A stretch of DNA of 64,000 nt from Macrobrachium rosenbergii (Eukaryota > Arthropoda > Malacostraca > Decapoda > Palaemonidae), in the NCBI RefSeq assembly GCF_040412425.1, contig NC_089789.1:30141106-30205105 (forward strand), written 5' to 3'. Positions 18,380 to 31,699 of this stretch are shown piece after piece. Within the stretch, counting starts at the first letter, position 1, and each line of letters starts with the position of its first letter. The notes under the pieces were generated by a model. It made no database searches. It saw only the letters and a program-made list of their open reading frames with translations, and had not been told where the DNA came from. A program made the translations under genes and the position numbers.

Positions 18380-19353
18380 CTGAAGGAAGGAGTCAGTTGA
18401 ATTACTCCAGACATCTGTATGATCGATATTATTGAAATCTGTAGGAGGTTCTTCATAACATCAGCAACAGATGAGCATTTGCTTCAACATGATTTTGAAC
18501 ATCAGCGTGAATATTAATTTGACAGTCTTTGAAAATCAATTTGAAAGCTTCCTCGGATACCAGTATGAATAATAATTTGAGCATAAGACTGAACGTCAAT
18601 GTCTGCCTCACCATAATCATCAATGTGAACTTTAATTGAACATTAACTGAAGCATCAATGGAGAAACAAATCCGCAGTTATGCACGGGTACACATATGTT
18701 AAAAAATAAATCTCTACAGAGAGCTTTCGAGAATCTGTTCGATTCCCTTTTCAGATTCTCGAAAACTCTCTGTTTAGAGTTATTTCTAAATATATTTGTA
18801 CCTATACATAACTGTGGATTTGTTTCTCCATTTCAAGACTCATGCTACTATGAGTATTTTTTTTTTAAAGCATCACTGTAAGCTTCGATATGAAAATAAA
18901 CTTGAACGTCAAAATGCACGTTCAATTAAGCATTTCCAATAAAAAAAAAAATAAAAAGAGGAAAATGAGGAACACTTCCAACAAAGAACCGTTCTGGAAA
19001 ATCCGCAGGGAACCTGACTTTATCTGGGCCTCACCTCCAGCCTCGTCCATGTACTGATCCGCAACATGCAACTCTCCAGACACTGAAGGAAGGAAGAGAT
19101 TGGCCCCTCTGCTCTGGCAAAACAGAGAGGCGTTATTCCACGTCCTTCTGGTCTGGTCGATGTAGAAACACCCGGTACCTTCTATGAGGAAGAATCCATC
19201 GTCGCACACAACATCTGAGGCGAGACGAGTGATTCAGTTTTCATGAAGGCCAGAAAATTAATGCTAATGTCTTTCACGAACAAAAGACTTTTTTTAATGC
19301 TGAGGAGCTGGGCGGGCAGTCTAATGCCCTTGCCTAGCCCAGATAAATATGAA

Positions 19354-19411
<58 letters not shown>

Positions 19412-20078
19412 CGATGGTGAACCCTATTCATATGGAACAAGCCCACCAAAGGGACGATTGACTTGAAATTCAAGCTTCCAAAGACGATGGTGTCCATTAG
19501 AAAGAAGTAACAGAAAGTAATGGGAAATACAGAAAGAAGAGATCACCTATTCAAAAGGAAAATTAAACTGACAAATTAACAAATACATAGAAAAAATGTA
19601 AGTAAATGATTAAAATACAAGCTGAATCGTATTTGGGTAGTAATACACTGCAACTTCGCTTGAACTTCGAAAGTTCCAATTCCCCAACATCCTCAGGGAG
19701 GCTATTCCACAGTCCAGTGATGTGAAGAATAAAACCCTCCGGAACCGAGAATCAAAGAAAAGGAAGGCGAGTCAGATTTAATTAAGAAGGATACGAATGA
19801 CTCGCCTCATTAAGGTGAAACAACAATACAAGTTTGCCGATTAAGTGAGGATAAAACCAAGCCTTAATTTAACACGAACGTCAAACTTACGTAGTCCAGC
19901 ATAATCGCCAGGTCAGATACCAGGACACAGACACGTTGCTGAAGAAGTGTTTTGTGTTAGGCAAGATGCAGAATGTAGCAATTTTCAACGAAAACTGATT
20001 ATTTTATAATGTAAAGGCTTAAATTATTCAAAGAACAAGTTGATTGGTTTCGAAACTGTCAAGATTAAAAACCAAGAT

Positions 20079-20153
<75 letters not shown>

Positions 20154-20293
20154 TGTATGTATAAAATTGGTTTTAATCTTTTTACAGTTTTCAAACAAAT
20201 TAATTTGTTCTTTGAATAATTTAAGCCTTTATATTATAAAAAATAATATATATTGACTTTGGTTTTAATCTACAGTACTGTACATATATATAC

Positions 20294-20356
<63 letters not shown>

Positions 20357-21959
20357 TATATAGATAGATGGATAGATATAAATAGCTCTTGGTTTTAATC
20401 TTTAACAGTTTTCAAACAAATCAATTTGTTCTCTAAATTTCAGAGTTTTAACTTTAACACACACACACACATACACAAGTGAATGACTTGAAGATGAAAC
20501 TTACCATCTATCTTCTGAGGCTTGATCAGGGTGATTTCATTTGCCACAGGCAACAAAAGAGCTCCAGAGACTGATTGGTTGGTGAAGTGGCAATTAAAGG
20601 AACCTGAAGAGAATCCATAGAATACCCATAAGACATTTTAAAAAACGAGTAACTCCTTCAAGAAAAAGCTTACTGAATATCATGGAACAGTCTTAAGGTA
20701 TCATTCCAAAACGACTTGAGTAAAAACCATGGATTATCCGTAAGTTATTTGACAAAAAAGGTATTTCTTTCCAGAAGTTTAAGAAAATTCATTAAATGGT
20801 CACAAGATTTTGGGCAAAAACTAAGTTCTTTCCGTAACTTTACGAAAAGTCATGAATGCTCATAAGGTTTTGACAAAAAATATCATTACATTCTTTCCAA
20901 AAGTTCAGGAAAAATCATGGGTAGTCATAAGATATTTAACTTAAAAAAAAAAGGCCATTCTTTCCGAGAGAAATTTTAAAAAAATCATGGAAAACCGATT
21001 TAAGAAAAATCACAAGAACGTGATTTTCTTCATGAATGCTCTCATAAGATATTCAACAAAAGGAGAAGGAGTTACGTCGTTCTAGAGAAGTTAAAAATAG
21101 TAAGACATTTGGTAAAATAAGCATTTTCTTGTTACAGGGAAGCCTGACGAAAGTACGGTGAATACTTAAAGGCACTTGCCGTTATAACCATTTTCTTCGT
21201 AGAAACAAAAAGAAAGGACACTGATTACTCACAAGGTATTTTGAACTGAACAATGAAAGCATTTTCTTTCACAGAAATTTCCGAAAAGTCCTAAAAGGAT
21301 ATTTAGCAAAATAAGATTTATTCATTCAAAGGATTCTTTAAAAAAATGTAGCGAAATACTCCTAAGATATTTGACAATACTGTATTAGTAGTTAAAATGT
21401 ACGAGCATTAAAAAAAGTCGTTAAGCTCTCGTGAAAAGTTTGACGAAATAATAACTTCTTCCTGACGAAGTCCAGAAAAGTCGTAATGTCTTTTTAAGGA
21501 ATTCAGAGTCATCTTCGAGGTACTTAATTAAATGAGTATCATTTTCACAGGAAATTTAGAATCTTATTTGATGTAAAACAAGTAATGGCTTTTTAAGAAT
21601 ACTAAAAAAAAAAAAATAGGGGAAAGTGTATAATAGTAGTGACAAAAAACAGCAATTTACTTCATTTCTGTTACATTGTACTTATTTTTCCGCTTTACAT
21701 TTTACTGTTGACAAATTATTATCCTCTCTAATTAAAGATGCATGAAAGTAATCAGTTATCGGGTATATTTAATGAGGTTTAACTATTTTTCGTCAACTGG
21801 ACCCATAATGTGCCCCAACAAAAAATGCATTCAGCACATTCAAAAATCACATGGCATATCAGACCGTTACGTCACCAGGTCATTCATAACTTACCGAAAT
21901 TGTCACTGTCCGGTTGAATTGTCACAGCTGTGCAACTGGGCAGAGACTGGCACATCAAC
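18186..21959 (-). CDS. Secreted C-type lectin, PAN-like segment + CTLD; exons 21959-21895, 20603-20505, 19214-19035, 18379-18186 (5' end missing)
   Basis: Four minus-strand exons with consensus acceptors and donors join in one frame of about 178 residues. The first two encode a cysteine segment (MCQSLPSCTAV, then SFNCHFTNQSV) like the end of a PAN/apple domain. The last two encode a complete CTLD with six cysteines of the long form: VCDDGFF, GCFYI, LFCQSRGANL, then MTECVV, DDREC and NWSLC. The fold core is visible as VDWWVDARGRTWGDG. The sugar-site motif is KPN where EPN or QPD is usual, and LDD replaces WND, so calcium-dependent sugar binding in the usual way is doubtful. Decapod lectins of this class act in haemolymph as recognition molecules (family knowledge). 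The signal peptide and the start of the PAN-like domain must lie at higher coordinates and were not found. Introns hold two large palindromes, (ATT)n, (AT)n and a degenerate minisatellite. Confidence 0.88.
18658..18832. mobile_element. Foldback/MITE palindrome in lectin intron
   Basis: The two halves are inverted copies of about 85 bp each. The left starts ATGGAGAAACAAATCCGCAG and the right ends CTGTGGATTTGTTTCTCCAT. The centre is near TTCGATTCCC. It lies between the last two lectin exons. Confidence 0.85.
19035..19214 (-). CDS. C-type lectin, exon with CTLD first half
   Basis: Acceptor TCGCCTCAG precedes 19214; the donor after 19035 is GTGAGG. The 180-bp exon encodes VVCDDGFFLIEGTGCFYI, then WNNASLFCQSRGANLFLP, the N-terminal beta strand and first helix of a CTLD. 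It ends in phase 1 and joins the next exon through GCC (Ala). Confidence 0.9.
19355..19410. repeat. (ATT)n microsatellite in lectin intron
   Basis: About 56 bp of pure ATT. Confidence 0.95.
20003..20240. mobile_element. Palindrome with (AT)n core in lectin intron
   Basis: Arms 20003-20076 and 20166-20240 are inverted copies: TTATAATGTAAAGGCTTAAA on the left against the complement of TTTAAGCCTTTATATTATAA on the right. About 70 bp of AT repeats lie between. A third partial arm copy at 20387-20437 follows a second (AT)n tract (20297-20353). Confidence 0.85.
20505..20603 (-). CDS. C-type lectin, PAN-like exon 2
   Basis: Acceptor GGATTCTCTTCAG precedes 20603 and donor GTAAGT follows 20505. The 99-bp exon reads SFNCHFTNQSV, then ALLLPVANEITLIKPQKID. 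Only this frame is open and phase-matched on both sides. Confidence 0.88.
20620..21520. repeat. Degenerate minisatellite in lectin intron, period about 75-80 bp
   Basis: Variants of AAAATCATGG, CTCATAAG(A/G)T and TTTGACAAAA, then CTTTCC, recur across the intron with many indels. Similarity is low, so unit borders are approximate. Confidence 0.55.
21895..21959 (-). CDS. C-type lectin, first visible exon
   Basis: Acceptor CAGGCTTGTGTAG precedes 21959 and donor GTAAGT follows 21895. The 65-bp exon reads LMCQSLPSCTAVTIQPDSDN. It starts needing two bases from an upstream exon, so the gene continues at higher coordinates. Confidence 0.85.
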
Positions 21960-22109
21960 CTACACAAGCCTGGGGAGTAAGAAAAGCAAGGTCAGTAACG
22001 TATTAGTGAGGGTAGGAAAAATAATTCGATGGTCTGTGGTCAGACCAATTTAACCAGGTCGTGGTGCAACATTGCCATTTTTATCTTCTCGTGTCCCTTT
22101 CTAAATTAT

Positions 22110-22660
22110 TCACTGTCCATGAAGTCATAAATTATTTCTGCAGATTTGGCAGAGAATGGGAATTACGGTTAAAAAAAAAACAGACACATTTCTACCAGTA
22201 TCATTTTTGTTCTGCTCGCAGTGGTGATTTGAAAGTTTTCCTTGTACAGAAAATTTGCAGGTACCGTAATCAGAAATTTGACGGCATTATTTTCACAAAA
22301 ATTATGGTGAATTTGGTAATGCAAATTTACGCTAAATCATCCACCCTCCCTAAGGTCATCAATTATCTCTTGTAGATTTGGCAGAGAACGGGAACAACAA
22401 CGGTTGAAAAAAAAAACATTTCTATCAGTATCATTTTTATTCTTCTTGCAGGGCTAATTTAGTCAGTGGCTTGACACACTTCTATCAGTATCATTTTATT
22501 TTGCTCGCAGTGCTGATTTTGTCAGTGGCTTGAATCTGGCTTTGAAGGTTTTCCTTGTACGGAAATTTTCAGGTACTGCAATACAGAAATTCGATGGCAT
22601 TATTTGAACAAAAATGAAGGTGAATTTGGTAGCGCAAATTTACCCTCCAAAACCTACCAC
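22110..22660 (+). repeat. Degenerate tandem duplication
   Basis: Motifs CAGATTTGGCAGAGAA, ATCAGTATCATTTTT, CTCGCAGTG and TTTTCCTTGTAC appear two to three times in the same order. It lies upstream of the first visible lectin exon. Confidence 0.75.
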
Positions 22661-23127
22661 AGACTATTAGTGTGTTTGTTGGACTATGGCCTTACAAGCG
22701 TGGGGGATTTGATTTTCTAGGTCGTGTCGGTGAGAAGCACGCAAGAAGCAGATTACTGTAATTAAAAATTCATGCCTCGTGAAAGGCATCAGCTATCTGA
22801 TTTACCAAAATGAGCTGTTAAACAGGTCCACATAAAAATGGGTGATTTCATGATCATCGAAATTAGCACTGAGCTATAAAACGAGATCGATTTATGAAAT
22901 TTAGGCCGTCATGCCCAGCACTCGGGCACTTACGGCCATTCAGCGCTTGCTATAAAATGGGTTCCAGGTGTGTTCTCTGAACAGAGTAGTGGGTACCTGA
23001 ACGTATCTATTACTTCCGGATCATTCAAAGACCGCACTTACGGCATTTAGCCTAATGGAAATAATATGCCACCCAAACAATTACTAAGTTGCACTGGCTG
23101 TGCACTAGCGATGACTAGTTCTGCATT

Positions 23128-23400
23128 GGGAGAGTGCGTAGAGCTCTCGGCTAGCACGCTGTTGGCCCAGCGTTCGATTCTCCGACCGGCCAATGGAGAA
23201 TTAGAGGAATTTATTTCTGGTGATAGAAATTAATTTCTTGTCATAATGTGGTTCGGATTCCATAATAAGCTGTAGGTCCCGTTGCTAGGTAACCAGTTGG
23301 TTCTTAGCCACGTAAAATAAATCTAATCCTTCGGGCCAGCTCTAGGAGAGCTGTTAATCAGCTCAGTGGTCTGGTTAAACTAAGATATACTGAACTAGCG
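23128..23400 (+). repeat. tRNA-derived SINE (family C), plus copy
   Basis: The 5' part has a tRNA-like head with B-box GTTCGATTC and an A-box-like GTAGAGCTCTCGG upstream. The body continues through CCGTTGCTAGGTAACCAG to the 3' part TCAGCTCAGTGGTCTGGTTA. An inverted, more diverged copy is at 55632-55855. Confidence 0.8.
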
Positions 23401-23410
23401 ATGACTTAAA

Positions 23411-25200
23411 AAGCAATCCTTCCACTTAGAGTGCACCTTCGAACTGCACTATAAATAACATCTGAATCTGTTATAACATGGCATTCTACTTTAAATTATT
23501 TTTGAAGTACATATTTATATTTATTAATAATTACTAACACTTTCCTTGCGTATAATAGCAGGCATTCTTATAGATGCTTCCTAAAGAAATCTGTGGTCTA
23601 TTTTGGCTAGTTTTGGTGCCACTGTGTGAACTCACTGAGAAAAAAATAATTAACATTAATTCATGCTTATCGACGCTTCGGTGCCACGAAGCCATAAGTT
23701 TTATTAGACTTAGGACAAGGGTTATTTCAGTTGTTCGTGGGTGCACTGTGTCGTAACCCTTCCAATTAATCTTAATTTAAAACAACTGACCACAAGTTAT
23801 TTTTACTGAACGGAAGTCGTGTGAATTATTTGTTTAACCGAGGTTGACGAAATGCTTTCATTGTGCTTGTAATTCCTCCGCTGCTTAAATTCTGTCACTA
23901 ATCTTTATCAGATGATACTTTAGTTTTGTAGTAATCTGGGATTTATTCTTATTTTATTCATGTAGTATGTGGTGATTTATTCTGATTTTGTTTCTGTGGC
24001 GTTTTCTTAATTCACTGGTGCTCCATAATCCTGAGGCATATAAGCTTTCATATCAGTTTTTATTTTTTTCTGTCAATTCGAAGCGTTTATTGGTTTATGA
24101 GTATTTGTCACTAGTCAGACCTAACTGCAGTTGTTATGAAGTCGGTTACTCTATTGTAAAATTTGTTCACTGATTTATTCATTTATACAGAAAACTTGAT
24201 CGTCCTCCATAGCAGACTTCATTGCTTATTCATTCTGATAATCTATCGAATGGCACGAGAAAGAAATTCGTGTGTGAGAGTTTATTGATCTTAGGAGAAA
24301 TGAATTGTTGGATCCCTGTCTCGGGAAACTTATAAAGGATTCACATCATTTATTACATGGGACTGTCCCTGCCAATGATATATATGTGATCCACCATACT
24401 TTGTCAATTTGATCTGGGTATTGATGAGAAACATAGTACAATGTACTACTTGGAAGAAATGAATTGTCATAGACGAATTATCACTGATCCATAAACCACC
24501 AAATATTTTCTTCTCGAAGGCATATAAGTGACGTAGACAAATTATCACTGATGTATAAATTGTCACATAATTTCTTTTCGAACCTGTTGGTCGTGTTTCT
24601 AAATCTCAGACAGCAAACGGAAACAGGTGGAAAAAAATTCTTTTTGGTTTTGGAAAAGTAATTTTTTTAATACGGTGCAGAATGTTAACGCATGTGCATA
24701 ATTCAGTGTTACCGATATCATTTGATTTGTGAGTTACGTCATCAGGAATCATGGGCATTCTTATTACCATTTTATAAGTCTAAATGAAGTTCCGTGTTGA
24801 AAGGAGTCTCACCTAGTTCCTCTTACTATTGAAATAATGGGCCTGATTATCGCATGTTCTCAAAAATAGCTTCATTTATCATACCGGTGACTGCTTTGCT
24901 GGGCCAAAACAAAGGATTGCTTTTAATCTCTACGTATTATTTTTTTCTGCACTAATCATCATTCAGGAGGGAGTGAACTTAAAAAGGTGAAGTACATAAT
25001 GTACGTACTTGTTCTACCATTACGCCTGATGCAAGTGGAAACGTACTGAAAATTTGCAGGTCAATTTTTGAAAGCCATGGTGAAGTCGTTATATAACAAT
25101 AATGATAGTAATTATAATGCATTTTCTTTATCTTTACGGAATGCTGTAATGTATGCGTTAGTACCAGACTGACAAACAAGATAAGAAAAGAAATAAGAAT
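23411..25200. other. No gene seen
   Basis: AT-rich. 5' exons of the lectin gene could lie here, but no donor-acceptor pair with the required phase and a cysteine-bearing frame was found. A short direct duplication sits at 24460-24570. Confidence 0.5.
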
Positions 25201-25205
25201 TACAA

Positions 25206-25463
<258 letters not shown>

Positions 25464-25779
25464 TTAACTGACAAGGGCATAGCTAACATAAAAGTAATGC
25501 GTGTCCGTAGGAAATGCTCAGCTTACACAGAAAACCTTTTCAAAACTATTGTTGTATCAGTATTCCCTCCACGCTGTGTTGATTAATGTCGCGTGCTACG
25601 TCCCACTTCCTGTGATTTTTCAGGCGCTTCGCATGTATCGTTCCGTTCACTAATTATGAAAAGACTACCATATATACTTTCCCAGTTTTTCCTGTAATAC
25701 TGTAATTTACCCGGAGGGGATTTATGCTCACTTTTTTATATCATCCAGCCACGGAATTCTGCATGAAGTAGCAAATTCA

Positions 25780-25890
25780 AATTTGCCATCAACATAGGAA
25801 ATGTCTTCGATGCCGGAACGAAATCGTTACAATTTTCCATCGACACAGGGAATGTTTTCGATGACGTAACGAAATCGTAAGTCCCGTTTA
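25780..25890 (+). repeat. Two tandem units of about 55 bp
   Basis: AATTTGCCATC..GGAAATGTCTTCGATG and AATTTTCCATC..GGAATGTTTTCGATG, each ending ACGAAATCGT. The flanks 25470-25780 and 25890-26250 show no gene. Confidence 0.8.
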
Positions 25891-26252
25891 TTCGTCAAGA
25901 ACGTCTGGGACTTCAAACTTGCCACCAATATTGCCTATTTGGAGCCAAGATTAAGCGGCAAGGCGTTAACAAAAATGGCGGAAAACGTTGCTCGCGTGAC
26001 ACCACCATAAAGGAAAAAGTTTTATGTGTAGAAAACGAACCCAGACACAGGAATTCACTGTAGTAAATGTGTAAGAAACCTTAGAAAATGGGTTGGTGGA
26101 TGATTTCTAAGCACATTCACTGAAAATGGAAATCATATAGAGAGTGAAAGCTGAGTTTCGGAATTCCTGTGAACGTTTTATTTATGAATTTAGAGAAAGG
26201 TTTCTTGGTTGCTTTCTCTAAATTTTTATTCTAGAAGAAAATGTTGGTAATC

Positions 26253-26312
<60 letters not shown>
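26253..26312. repeat. (AAT)n microsatellite
   Basis: About 60 bp pure. Confidence 0.95.
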
Positions 26313-26313
<1 letters not shown>

Positions 26314-26669
26314 GTGGTAGGCACAACAGGAACTGTTAAACAGCGACAATTACTGCGATGGCAAAAAAGACGAAAATAAGAAAAAAAATATTAACGATAA
26401 AATATTATGATGATGAAGATGATGATGATGGTTATTATCCTTCGGCATGTACACTTTACTTATTCATAGAAACATGGCAGAGTAATACATGAAAATCTGT
26501 CAACTTTGTTTGGATACGGAACATCAGAGTTACTGACCTTCAGACACAGGAAATTCATTCCTAACTTTTCAAACGATCAAGAGGACAATCTCCGTGTTAT
26601 TCAGTTAGTTGAAGAGTCTTATCCACATGTCTTGGGATAAGGCAGTAAGTCTAGATATGACGTTAATAT

Positions 26670-26850
26670 TCACATGTCTTCTCAACACCAGTTCGGCTCC
26701 AGTCAACCATATATAAAGGTAATACTTACATGTCTTCGCAACACCAGTTCGGCTCCAGTCAACCATAGATAAAGGTAATACTTACATGTCTTCTCAACAC
26801 CAGTTCGGCTCCAGTCAACCATAGATAACGGTAATACTCTCATGTCTTCG
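26670..26850 (+). repeat. 58-bp minisatellite, three units
   Basis: Each unit carries ACATGTCTTCTCAACACC and GTTCGGCTCCAGTCAACCAT. The minus-strand frame across it repeats [19 protein letters not shown] and is not coding. Confidence 0.92.
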
Positions 26851-26876
26851 CAATTAATACCACACTCACACACACA

Positions 26877-27826
<950 letters not shown>

Positions 27827-27842
27827 TACATATATATATATA

Positions 27843-27880
<38 letters not shown>

Positions 27881-27971
27881 GTCTACAACCACCATCTTAA
27901 CTGGTCACTTTCCTAATGCAGTATTTCTAGACTCATACTCAACGAAAGCATTAAATGGATGATAAACTACT

Positions 27972-28195
27972 TAATTTAAACTATAAAGCCAAGCACTTGG
28001 GCACTTTATGTTATTCAACTCTTAAGACAGTGAAAACTGGAGTTGGAGTTTTTGGCCACCATGATAAAATAATCATGAAAACAATAAGATGAAGAACAAG
28101 GATCTAAAGGTGGAACTGAGGAAAAAATCCACAGATAATCAAAGAGGTAACAGTTAGAGAAGTTGGAAAACAAGAAGAAAGAAAGGAGTGGGGTG
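27972..28195 (+). repeat. Dispersed repeat family G, copy 1
   Basis: Similar to 49846-50045, sharing AGACAGTGAAAA, a TTGG(A/C) stretch, CAAGATGAA-like and GAACAAGGAT. A short partial copy of the leading part is at 22896-22960. Confidence 0.6.
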
Positions 28196-28500
28196 GAGTG
28201 GAATATAAAATTTAGTCTAAAGGCCAAGTGTTGGGACCTATATGAGGTCATACAGTGCTAAAAGACAAACTGAGGGTAAAAAAGTTTCAAAGGTGTAACA
28301 GGAGGAAAATCTCGTAGTTGCACTGTGAAACAATTGTTAGGAGAGGGTGGAAAGACAAATGGAAGAAAAAGAATATGACCAGAGGTACAGTAAAAGGAAT
28401 CAAAGGGGTTGCAACTAGGGGCCGAAGGGACACTGGCAAGAACCTTAAGTAGTGCCTACAGTGCATTGCATGAGGTCACACTAACAGCACTATCCCCCAA
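28196..28500 (+). repeat. SINE-like repeat family A, copy 1
   Basis: Family landmarks in order: GGACCTAT(A)GAGGTCAT, AGGTGTAACAGGAGGAAA, CAATTGTTAGGAGAGGGTGG, GGGGTTGCAACTAGGGGCC and CCTACAGTGCA. Other copies: 28535-28640 (3' part only), 32326-32640 (-), 38462-38780, 62670-62946 and 63611-63930. Confidence 0.85.
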
Positions 28501-28534
28501 CAGGGAGAAAGAAGAAAGGGAGCTGGAAGGAAAG

Positions 28535-28640
28535 TAAAGCAAGAGTGGGTGCGGCTAGGGACCAAAGATATGCAGCAGACACCCTTTAGCAGTGCCTACA
28601 GTGCACCTCATGAAGTGCAATGAAAGCACTAACATCCTAT
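28535..28640 (+). repeat. SINE-like family A, 3' fragment
   Basis: Carries only the GCGGCTAGGGACCAAAG to CAGTGCACCTCATGAAGTGC part, directly downstream of copy 1. Confidence 0.75.
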
Positions 28641-28754
28641 GGAAGACAGCCTTAAAATCAAAAGATAAAAATGTAAAGGAACTCTTTTGGCAGATGAGTT
28701 ACCTACCCACTTAGAGAATTAATTTTGATATCTCAGTTGCTTAACATTGACCTT

Positions 28755-30080
28755 ATTCTCTTATTAGGTGAAGAACAAAACCACATTGGGGGTGATAAGA
28801 TTTAAGATGAGACGTAACAGTATGGTGATGATAATGCGATTGAATGTCTAATGACCATGGTTTATAAAGTGTGTCTGGAGGAAGAAAATCTTCCAGAGGA
28901 ATGGGTGAGAGGAATAATTGTCCCATTGTATAAAGAAAGAGGTGACAGAAATGAAAGTAAGAATTATAGCATGGAAAATATCAATTAGTATACCAACTAT
29001 GGTAGTATTTTGATATTAAAAAAGTAAGATATAACAAAAAGAACTGACAGGGAAGAACACTGTAGGTTTAAATAAGGACGAGAGTGTGTGGTTTAAGTGT
29101 TCATTATGAAGCAGTAGAGGGAATTTGATGCTAAAGGAAAAGAGCTATATGAAGCATACATGGATCTAGGGAAAACTTATGACAGAACTGATACAGAGTC
29201 AATGTTGAGAGTGTTGAGGATGTATGGTATAGATAATTTGGTGAGTGATTAAAAGTCTGATGGAACTGATGCATGCATTACAATATGTAAGTGGGAAATC
29301 CTGCGTACTGTACAGACTATGTAGGTGGAAAAGCTGTCCATGTAGACTGAGTAGATGGGAAATGACCAGTTTGGCGTAAGTTTGGCTTGCATTAGGTTCC
29401 CACTGCTTTTTAATATCTTTTGGATAGTGTGATGCAATCAGTCAGAGGAGTTTGACTTAACAGAAGTGCTAAGTTACATAATAAGAAAATAAGTTGTCAA
29501 TGGACTGTGTAATGGTAGTTGTTTGCTGGTGATACAATGATTGGGGACAATGAAGAGAAATTACAGAAACTAGTAAAAGAGTCTAAAATATTTTACAAGA
29601 GAAGTTAAATGTGAGCAAGAATAAGGTTATGAGTGTAAATGTAAACCAGGAAAATGGAGCAATGAATGTTGATATGGACTGTGGAAGAATGGAAGCAGAT
29701 GAACTAATATATATGACCTAATGGCAGGATGAGAAAAGAGATGAGGCACAGAACAGAAGAAGCAAGCATGGTAGCAAAGTGTGTGCAAAATTTTGCAAAG
29801 AGAATTAGTGTCTATGGAAGCCAAAGTGGTAATGTGTGAAGGGACTGTAAGAGTCACTTATCTTTTATGGGTGTGAAGTGTGAGTGTTGAATGCGAATTA
29901 ATGAAAACAGTTGAATCTGTCGATTTTAATTGTACACGAAGTACATTTGGTGTAAGATGAATTGAAAGATGAGATATGCAGAAACACATATATGGGATAC
30001 AATTGTTAGTGGAGGTGAAAGGATGGATCAGTGTTTTGAGATTGTGTGAAAAGAGTATATAACTTGAAAGTGTTAGCAAG
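28755..30080 (+). pseudogene. Non-LTR retrotransposon reverse transcriptase relic
   Basis: Broken frames, in the right order, show LINE reverse-transcriptase landmarks: PEEWVRGIIVPLYKERGDRN (entry motif), YEAYMDLGKTYDRTD then MLRVLRMYGI (palm motif with AYDR-like TYDR), LFAGDTMI (degraded FADD) and VSKNKVMSVNVN (K-x-K-V-M). Several stops and frameshifts separate them, including GDT in place of DDT, so it is inactive. The full-length element would also encode an endonuclease, which is not visible upstream. Confidence 0.75.
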
Positions 30081-31167
30081 GAAGACAGGAAGACAAAGGT
30101 AGTTCTGGATAGATGGATTCTGGATAGATGGACTAAAAGATGTATTATACTGGAAAATAAGACTTAATATCCAGGAAGCAAAAGAGTTCATGAAAGATGT
30201 AGGTGAATGGTGCAGCGTCTGTGTCAGAAGGTTTGATGCACAGCTGATGAGTCTTCTGATACAGTGGAACTTTACTGCACAAGGGTTCATCCACAATTCA
30301 ACATTTAACATATCAATGTGGCAGTGACTGTTGTATTATTCTTTCCCTAGAGCTACCCTCTGTGGGAAGAAAAGCTAAATGCAGAAAAAAATTATACTAA
30401 ATGGAAGAAGAAGCTCCAAGTGTTAACCTTGTATCTCACCAATTATCATAGAATAAAGTAGCAGCACCATGGACTTCTCTAACATAGTTGCAACCCACAC
30501 ATCAACTAACTACAAGGGGAAAAATTCACTGCTTGGTTAACAACTCTAGAAAAGTTTTATGAAACTTGACTAAACTGTTCCAAATTACTCGGGGGATCAA
30601 ACTTGGGACCTTTTGCTGGTGAGGTGTTCATTCTAACTGTAGCTAAAAATTAGAACAGATATGTTTGTCTGTTTTCCCTTTTGAATGGGAAAATAGACAA
30701 ATATATCTGGGAACTTTTCCTTGTACATCATAACTTATCTGTCTTTTATATATACAAAGTCAGTCTGAAGGGTAACCTTTTACCCTTTTCTAGCCCAGAC
30801 ACAATGAAAATAAAAACAAAAGGAAAGAGAAGAAAGGAAGAGTGAGGTGAGAAACCAGAGAACACAAACAAAAAGTTATGAGGTTGCCTAGCAAAAAGAG
30901 AGACCCTCCTCCTAAGTTCAAGAAAAGTGATCAATATAGTACCTCTAGAAAAGAGATACAAAAGCCACCTTGCAGAGGAGAGAAAGGGATTAAGAATAAG
31001 GTGAGTATGTGGTCACTGATCAAATAAACAAAAATCAGTCAAAGTGTACAAAAGTGTTTATCAACAGTCCTTATTTTGACTTCACTGCAAATTTATGTTC
31101 ATACAGTAAACTAATATGATCACTGAAACATTACTCTTGGCAAGTGATTACTGTTAGGGTTATGGAT
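30081..31167. other. No gene seen; probable LINE tail and unclassified repeat
   Basis: The first few hundred bases probably continue the LINE. A minus frame at 30746-30961 is hydrophobic but unrecognised. Confidence 0.45.
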
Positions 31168-31495
31168 TTTCAGCTGAGCTGATTTTTAGTTTCCTGTAAA
31201 AGAAAACTATTGAGATGGTTCTGTCTGTCTGTCCACATTTTTTCTGTCTGCCCTGAGATCTAAGATCTACTGATACCTGCAAATTGCAAGTTGATCATCT
31301 CAGCATCTCAGCAGCCCTCTTTTATTTTTACTTAGGTTAAAGTTAGCCATGATCATGCATCTGGCACCTCAACAACACAGACCACCACGGCCGGTCTGAG
31401 AGTCTCAAGAGCCATGAGAGTTACATACAGCATTATAAGCTGTACAGAAAACTTGGTTGTGCCAAAGAAACTTCGGCATACTTGTAATATGCTAT
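31168..31495 (+). repeat. Dispersed repeat family B, copy 2
   Basis: Shares TTTAGTTTCCTGTAAAAGAA, GGTTAAAGTTAGCCATGATC and AGAAACTTCGGC with copies 1 and 3. The terminal hairpin arm is degraded here and the first hairpin is missing. Confidence 0.8.
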
Positions 31496-31699
31496 TATTG
31501 GTAAGGAAACATAAAAATAGATATGAATAAAAGCATGTGTCTAAACAGTAAGGATCCCTGGAGGTTGATGACATCCAGAAAGAAACATAACAAAGGTATA
31601 AAAAACATAGAGCTTCAGTACCAATAACTCTCTGTAGCCACGAAAGTCTTTGTTTTTTAAGCACTACGTCAAAGATCATGGATTGGAGATACTATAAGA

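Noticed and set aside
18157..18435. Plus-strand ORF of 92 codons over the lectin last exon
   Set aside because: It is antisense to a well-supported CTLD exon with splice signals on the minus strand. The plus ORF at 21742-22053 over the first visible lectin exon is rejected for the same reason.
23128..23200. tRNA gene
   Set aside because: The tRNA-like head continues into a SINE body, and a second diverged copy exists at 55632-55855.
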